Origin: Granulicella sp. S190
Lineage (GTDB): Bacteria > Acidobacteriota > Terriglobia > Terriglobales > Acidobacteriaceae
Assembly (NCBI RefSeq): GCF_009766095.1
Contig: NZ_LMUD01000014.1
Location: 573,715 to 637,714 of the forward strand
Reading direction: 5' to 3'
Length of the DNA stretch: 64,000 bases
Below, piece after piece: positions 60,254-64,000 of the stretch (its first letter is position 1; every line of letters starts with the position of its first letter). The position numbers were made by a program, and so were the translations under genes. Below the pieces are notes generated by a model, which was not told where the DNA came from, did not search any database, and saw nothing but the letters and a program-made list of their open reading frames with translations.

Positions 60254-61885
60254 CTAATTCTTCCCGCCGCTCTTGTCTGCTACGTCTTTCTCCCCTGAGT
60301 GCCGAAGATCAAGCCCGAACTTCGGAGCCGACTTCGTTCCGCTTATCTTCACCGGAATCTCTGCGCCTGCGCCATTTTTCTTGAAGAACGGGTCCACCGG
60401 TTTCAGCAAGATCGACTTCCAGCGCGATGCCACCATCTGCGAGATCTTCGCATCCGTTCGCACCTTGCCCGCGAACTCAAACCGCTCTCCGTCGAGCGAG
60501 TACTCTCCGGCCAACGCTACGGTCGCTCCGGGAAGTGAATAATCCAATTTACTAAAATTCAGCTTCCCTTCTTCCATGACAAACTGTCCCACCATCCGCG
60601 ACTGCACATCGGCGGCGCCTGGCTTTGCAGCCTTAGGATCACCCTGAGCGCGGAGGCTCAACATATCCACCTTGTCCTCCACCGCAGGATTAGTGAAATG
60701 AATCTGTGTCAAGGTAAATCCACTCTTCAATCCAATCTTCTTGGACACACTCTCGGGGCCCGGACGAATGTGCAACTTCGTCTTTATCTGAATGCGCCCG
60801 GTCATCACAACGGGTGTTGTCTTCACCGCGAGTTGTAAAAAGTCTTGAATCTGGCCCGAGGACACGTTCACATCAAGATCGATGATGTGCCCCTTCCCCT
60901 TCACGTTGATCACGGCCCCGCTGCACGTGAACTTCGATCCACCTAACCGCGCCTCTACCGGCTGCAAATAAGTATCACCGCTCGTCCCGTCGACAATTGC
61001 GTGAAACTTCGTATGCAGAGGTACGCCATAGTTAGCTGTATCCAACGAGAAATTTGGCGTCTCGGTCGTCCCATCCACAATGATCTTATTCAGCTGTCCG
61101 CTAAACTCACCGACAGAAGATAGTATCCCGCCAATTCCATTGATCGTATTTAGATCCACGTGATCGAACGTATACTTTCCTGTCACAGTCGAGTCGCCTG
61201 GACTCTCGTTATTCCAAGGCCCGAAGGTCCCCGTCGCATGGATATCGCCCCTTGGGATAGCGTTCACTAGCGTCGCGTCGTATTTCCACGATGCATCCGG
61301 CCCGACGTTTCGCATCACGATATGGCTTAACTCAAAATCTTTCGGATCTTTATCCGGCTTGCTCGTCCCGATAATCAGCTTCGAATCATCGAACACAATC
61401 TCATCCACCAACATTTTGATTTTGCCAAGATGGCGCTGCCCTTTTGGTACCTGCTGCCGCATCTCCCGAGGTGGGATATGAATCGCCATTCCTTGTACAT
61501 GTACCGTGCCCACATGCATCGGCTTTACAAATAGTCCCAATAGATTCGCACGAAACGAAAATCGTCCCAGCGATATCAGGGGATCTGTATCTCCAGCCTC
61601 GACTACTTCGTCTACAGGATAGATTCGAAGTCCTTCGCCAGAGACTTCAAGTCCCTTCAGAACCGAAACGGAGAGCTTATCCAGTTCAACCTTGCTATCA
61701 AAGCGGGTACTGAGTGTCTCAATGACGCGACCTTTTAAAATAGGCACAGCTCGATGCACCGTCACCTCACCGATCACGGCAAGAATCACAACAGCCAGCA
61801 GCAACGAGACAGAGATCCAGCCCCACACTCCCCGCCTCCTCGATCTTCCTGAACCTGTCGTCCGTTCTTGTATCTCTTCGGTCAC
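60254..61885 (-). CDS. AsmA-like protein
   Basis: A 543-residue protein. The charged N-terminus (MTEEIQERTTGSGRSRRRGV) precedes one membrane segment (about 20-42, WGWISVSLLLAVVILAVIGE). The AsmA/DUF748 start FDSKVELDKLSVSVLKGLEV and GEGLRIYPV follow at about 62-90. The rest is beta-rich with VDHVDLNTINGIGG-type motifs (FDHVDLNTINGIGGILSSVG) and LKSGFTLTQIHFTNPAVEDK. AsmA-like proteins bridge the periplasm and affect lipid transport and outer-membrane protein assembly. It is convergent with the VWA gene and unlinked to the BamA/TamB operon. Class is firm; function is inferred. Confidence 0.82.
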   Translation of the reverse strand: MTEEIQERTTGSGRSRRRGVWGWISVSLLLAVVILAVIGEVTVHRAVPILKGRVIETLSTRFDSKVELDKLSVSVLKGLEVSGEGLRIYPVDEVVEAGDTDPLISLGRFSFRANLLGLFVKPMHVGTVHVQGMAIHIPPREMRQQVPKGQRHLGKIKMLVDEIVFDDSKLIIGTSKPDKDPKDFELSHIVMRNVGPDASWKYDATLVNAIPRGDIHATGTFGPWNNESPGDSTVTGKYTFDHVDLNTINGIGGILSSVGEFSGQLNKIIVDGTTETPNFSLDTANYGVPLHTKFHAIVDGTSGDTYLQPVEARLGGSKFTCSGAVINVKGKGHIIDLDVNVSSGQIQDFLQLAVKTTPVVMTGRIQIKTKLHIRPGPESVSKKIGLKSGFTLTQIHFTNPAVEDKVDMLSLRAQGDPKAAKPGAADVQSRMVGQFVMEEGKLNFSKLDYSLPGATVALAGEYSLDGERFEFAGKVRTDAKISQMVASRWKSILLKPVDPFFKKNGAGAEIPVKISGTKSAPKFGLDLRHSGEKDVADKSGGKN

Positions 61886-61980
61886 AATCTTTCACTGATT
61901 TGTTGGATGCTAATAACACCGCACGCGTTCCCTAGAACAACCAGATGCAAAAGTTTTGTTGAATGCCTTTGACTGATTTG

Positions 61981-62547
61981 CTACAAACTGGGCTTTCTTC
62001 CGCCGCGTTCTCGCCAAAGCCGATACAGTCCCCAAGCGGCGATAGAACAATTGTCCACAATCGTCCCATTAAGGATCATTCCTTCAAACTCCTCGACTCG
62101 CACACGCCGCACTACAAGATCGCTCTCCTCTACGTCCGGATCGGCCACCCCCACTGTCAATCCCTCCGCAAGAAAAACATGCTGCTTCTGATTCATCACG
62201 CCATATGCAATCTGTAGAGTTGACAGGTGTGTCATCTTCTCTGCGGTCAGCCCTGTCTCTTCCTTCAACTCTCCCCGGGCAAGATCCTCCGGCACCACCT
62301 CAGCCACCTCCCACCCGCCCTGGGGGAACTCCGGGTACCGCCCTCCGACGGTATACCGAAACTGCTCGACCAGATACACAAACTCACCCTCAGCCCCCGT
62401 CTCGAGAGGGATCACAATACACGCTGGATCTTTATCGACCACTCCATAGATCCCTCGCTTACCATTCGCCCGCTCGATCACATCTTCCCGCACACTCGTC
62501 CACGGATTTCTATAGACCTCACGGCTGCTGATCGTCTTGATCGTCAC
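61981..62547 (-). CDS. NUDIX hydrolase, ADP-ribose pyrophosphatase type
   Basis: A 188-residue cytosolic NUDIX enzyme. The NUDIX box lies near 95-117: GGWEVAEVVPEDLARGELKE, with the E-x-x-x-x-x-x-R-E-L-x-E-E pattern completed as ELKEETGLTAEKM. VYLVEQFRYTVGGRYPEFPQ before it is typical of ADP-ribose pyrophosphatases, and the C-terminal half (FLAEGLTVGVADPDVEESDL) fits as well. It probably hydrolyses ADP-ribose or another nucleoside diphosphate linked to X. The start is GTG 62547, with GGAGGG upstream. This leaves a 19-bp gap to the previous gene; an ORF reaching to 62616 would overlap it. Confidence 0.9.
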   Translation of the reverse strand: MTIKTISSREVYRNPWTSVREDVIERANGKRGIYGVVDKDPACIVIPLETGAEGEFVYLVEQFRYTVGGRYPEFPQGGWEVAEVVPEDLARGELKEETGLTAEKMTHLSTLQIAYGVMNQKQHVFLAEGLTVGVADPDVEESDLVVRRVRVEEFEGMILNGTIVDNCSIAAWGLYRLWRERGGRKPSL

Positions 62548-62566
62548 AATCCCTCCATCGCCGTCA

Positions 62567-64000
62567 CTACTCAGGAACTGAAAACTCCAGGTGCGAGGGA
62601 TACTTCTCCGAACCATAGATCGAAATGGTCTGCTCCTGATAAGCCCCTGCGGGAGCGCTCATAATGTTCGGAACAAATGTCTGTGGATTCCTGTCATACA
62701 GCGGGAACCAGCTCGACTGAACCTCAACCATAATCTTGTGTCCCTTCAAAAAAGTGTGATCCGCTCCGTGCAAGCTCCACTTGTATTCGGCTACCTTGTT
62801 CGGAGCCAACGCCTCTGGATTCTCAAAGCTCTTCCCATATCTTCCGCGAAAGATCTCATCCACAATCATCAGCTGATACCCTGCCATCGGCGCCGGCGCA
62901 TCGTCGGGATAAACATCGATCAGCTTGATGATAAAATCACCATCAGTGCCCGTCGTCGCAGCAAACAGATCCGCAACCACATCACCCGTGACGGTGACAT
63001 CCTTCTCCAGCACCGGCGTTGAAAAATTAGCTAAATCCTTCCGCCCGCTGACAAACCGCTGATCTTCCACCAGCCACGTTCGCCATTTGGATCCGTCCCC
63101 ATACGTCGCCTGTATAGGACGGTTGCGATAGGGCACAGGATTCTCAGGGTCCGCTACATAAGACCCCGCTACAGCCTGTTGACTCTGCGCAGGCGGCGCA
63201 AAGCTCAACGCCTTATCCTTGTTCAGATATAAACTTGCCGGCTTGAATCCCACCTTGGGAGGCCACGAGTCGTATCGCTTCCACTCGTTCACGCCCGTTC
63301 GAAAGCTTGCTGTATCCTTCAGCTCAAAGCCCGGCTTGTCCTTGAGATACTTTTCAAAGAAGGGAGCCTCAATCGTCTTCCGATACTCTTCGCCCGTGGC
63401 CTGTCCGAAGTCTACTTGGCCGAGCGTGCGTCCGTAACCACCCCACCCACCGTGATTCCATGGCCCCAATACCAGGAATACCTCGTGCGTCGTATCATGC
63501 GGTTTCAGTGCAGCGTACTCCGCCTGTGTCCCCCACATATCCTCTTGATCCCACCATCCGCCAACTTCCAGCGTCGGAACCTCCACCTTCGTCAGATGTT
63601 TTTGTACCGCCATGTCCTGCCAGAACTTTGTGTACGAAGGCTGCGTCAAAAACACCTTCGCAGTCGGGAGATTCTCCATCTTCGCCGCGGCTGCCGCCCC
63701 TGCAAAGTTCCGGTTGTGCAGAAAGAAATCAAACGTGTCCTCTTTGCTCTGCACCCGTGCATCGGTCTTCTGCCCCTCTAGCTGCTGGACGTAGTCAAAC
63801 CCATATGTCTCGCGGAACGCCCCATTGTGGAAGAAGTCATCCCCCATCCACACATCGGTCATCGGAGCCTGCGGACTTACTGCCTTCACCGCCGGATGCG
63901 CATCGATTCCCGCGCTCATCGCGAGGAACCCTGGATACGACACCCCGAAAACTCCTATCTTGCCATCGTTATTCGGAACATTCTTAAGCAGCCAGTCGAT
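62567..64000 (-). CDS. CocE/NonD-type alpha/beta hydrolase (cut at right edge)
   Basis: The visible 477 codons lack the N-terminus. The nucleophile is Ser in GVFGVSYPGFLAMSAGIDAH, the G-x-S-Y-x-G pattern of the X-prolyl-dipeptidyl aminopeptidase / CocE family. PLVPWNHGG-like LGPWNHGGWGGYGRTLGQVD carries the catalytic His. GGWWDQEDMWGTQAEYAALK carries the Asp region. The C-terminal third is a jelly-roll domain (SWFPLYDRNPQTFVPNIMSA). Members hydrolyse acylated antibiotics or peptides (glutaryl-7-ACA acylase, cocaine esterase). The substrate is unknown. Its stop is 19 bp before the NUDIX gene, so the two may share a transcript. Confidence 0.9.
   Translation of the reverse strand: MDWLLKNVPNNDGKIGVFGVSYPGFLAMSAGIDAHPAVKAVSPQAPMTDVWMGDDFFHNGAFRETYGFDYVQQLEGQKTDARVQSKEDTFDFFLHNRNFAGAAAAAKMENLPTAKVFLTQPSYTKFWQDMAVQKHLTKVEVPTLEVGGWWDQEDMWGTQAEYAALKPHDTTHEVFLVLGPWNHGGWGGYGRTLGQVDFGQATGEEYRKTIEAPFFEKYLKDKPGFELKDTASFRTGVNEWKRYDSWPPKVGFKPASLYLNKDKALSFAPPAQSQQAVAGSYVADPENPVPYRNRPIQATYGDGSKWRTWLVEDQRFVSGRKDLANFSTPVLEKDVTVTGDVVADLFAATTGTDGDFIIKLIDVYPDDAPAPMAGYQLMIVDEIFRGRYGKSFENPEALAPNKVAEYKWSLHGADHTFLKGHKIMVEVQSSWFPLYDRNPQTFVPNIMSAPAGAYQEQTISIYGSEKYPSHLEFSVPE

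Noticed and set aside
1..64000. tRNA, rRNA or integrase/attachment sites
   Set aside because: No cloverleaf-like tRNA ends, rRNA blocks, integrase or transposase genes were recognised on either strand. Absence by eye is not proof.

Overview
The window looks like chromosomal DNA from an acidobacterium (Acidobacteriota, probably Terriglobales/Acidobacteriaceae, the Granulicella-Edaphobacter-Terriglobus group). The evidence is the pair of acidobacterial-type VWFA-related secreted proteins, an Oar-like TonB-dependent receptor with an N-terminal carboxypeptidase-regulatory domain, a Gram-negative LPS-export and outer-membrane assembly gene set, and moderately high GC with strong C/G third positions. 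No rRNA, tRNA, CRISPR array, prophage or insertion sequence was seen. The taxon is an inference from gene content.

Layout. 1-4230 (minus): lptC/lptA fusion, lptB and the 5' part of rpoN, an LPS-transport/sigma-54 operon. 4428-8614: an unknown cytosolic protein, an OpgC-type membrane protein and small secreted, acetyltransferase and membrane proteins. 8611-11732 (minus): glyS-glyQ. 11843-20733: a VWFA protein, an SDR, a permease, recO, a ferredoxin, an inositol-monophosphatase-family gene, a DUF4242 protein, a frameshifted secreted protein, and moaD-moaE overlapping a second VWFA gene. 20972-28464: a TPR protein, a DUF6321 protein, the large TonB receptor, gene remnants and a GNAT. 28707-33789: DUF488, lon, pheA and two small stress-type proteins. 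33838-44121 (minus): a UbiA-type prenyltransferase, a BON-domain protein, and a tight Omp85 / SurA-like / TamB operon for outer-membrane assembly. 44311-50573 (plus): a ThiF/MoeB-like enzyme, an ECF sigma factor with a probable partner, aroK, a PerM-type transporter, an anchored protein and rsmE. 50623-56365 (minus): an outer-membrane barrel, dnaJ, grpE, hrcA, mrp and a thioesterase. 56519-60212 (plus): a TPR protein and an AAA+ / secreted protein / VWA module. 60254-64000 (minus): an AsmA-like protein, a NUDIX hydrolase and a CocE-type hydrolase cut by the right edge.

The most interesting signal is just upstream of aroK. A 31-codon ORF with seven aromatic residues in an 11-residue stretch begins a few bases after a plausible promoter. 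A hairpin follows with the ORF stop codon in its loop, then a terminator-like hairpin, then the aroK ribosome binding site. This looks like an undescribed aromatic-amino-acid attenuator working on a leaderless leader peptide. Other items are a short translationally coupled ORF before pheA, a MoaD whose Gly-Gly end is not terminal, a moaE tail that contains a dispersed hairpin repeat, a CA-rich repeat beside both lon and hrcA/grpE, a gene broken at a G run, and remnants of a phosphatase and an AraC-type regulator.
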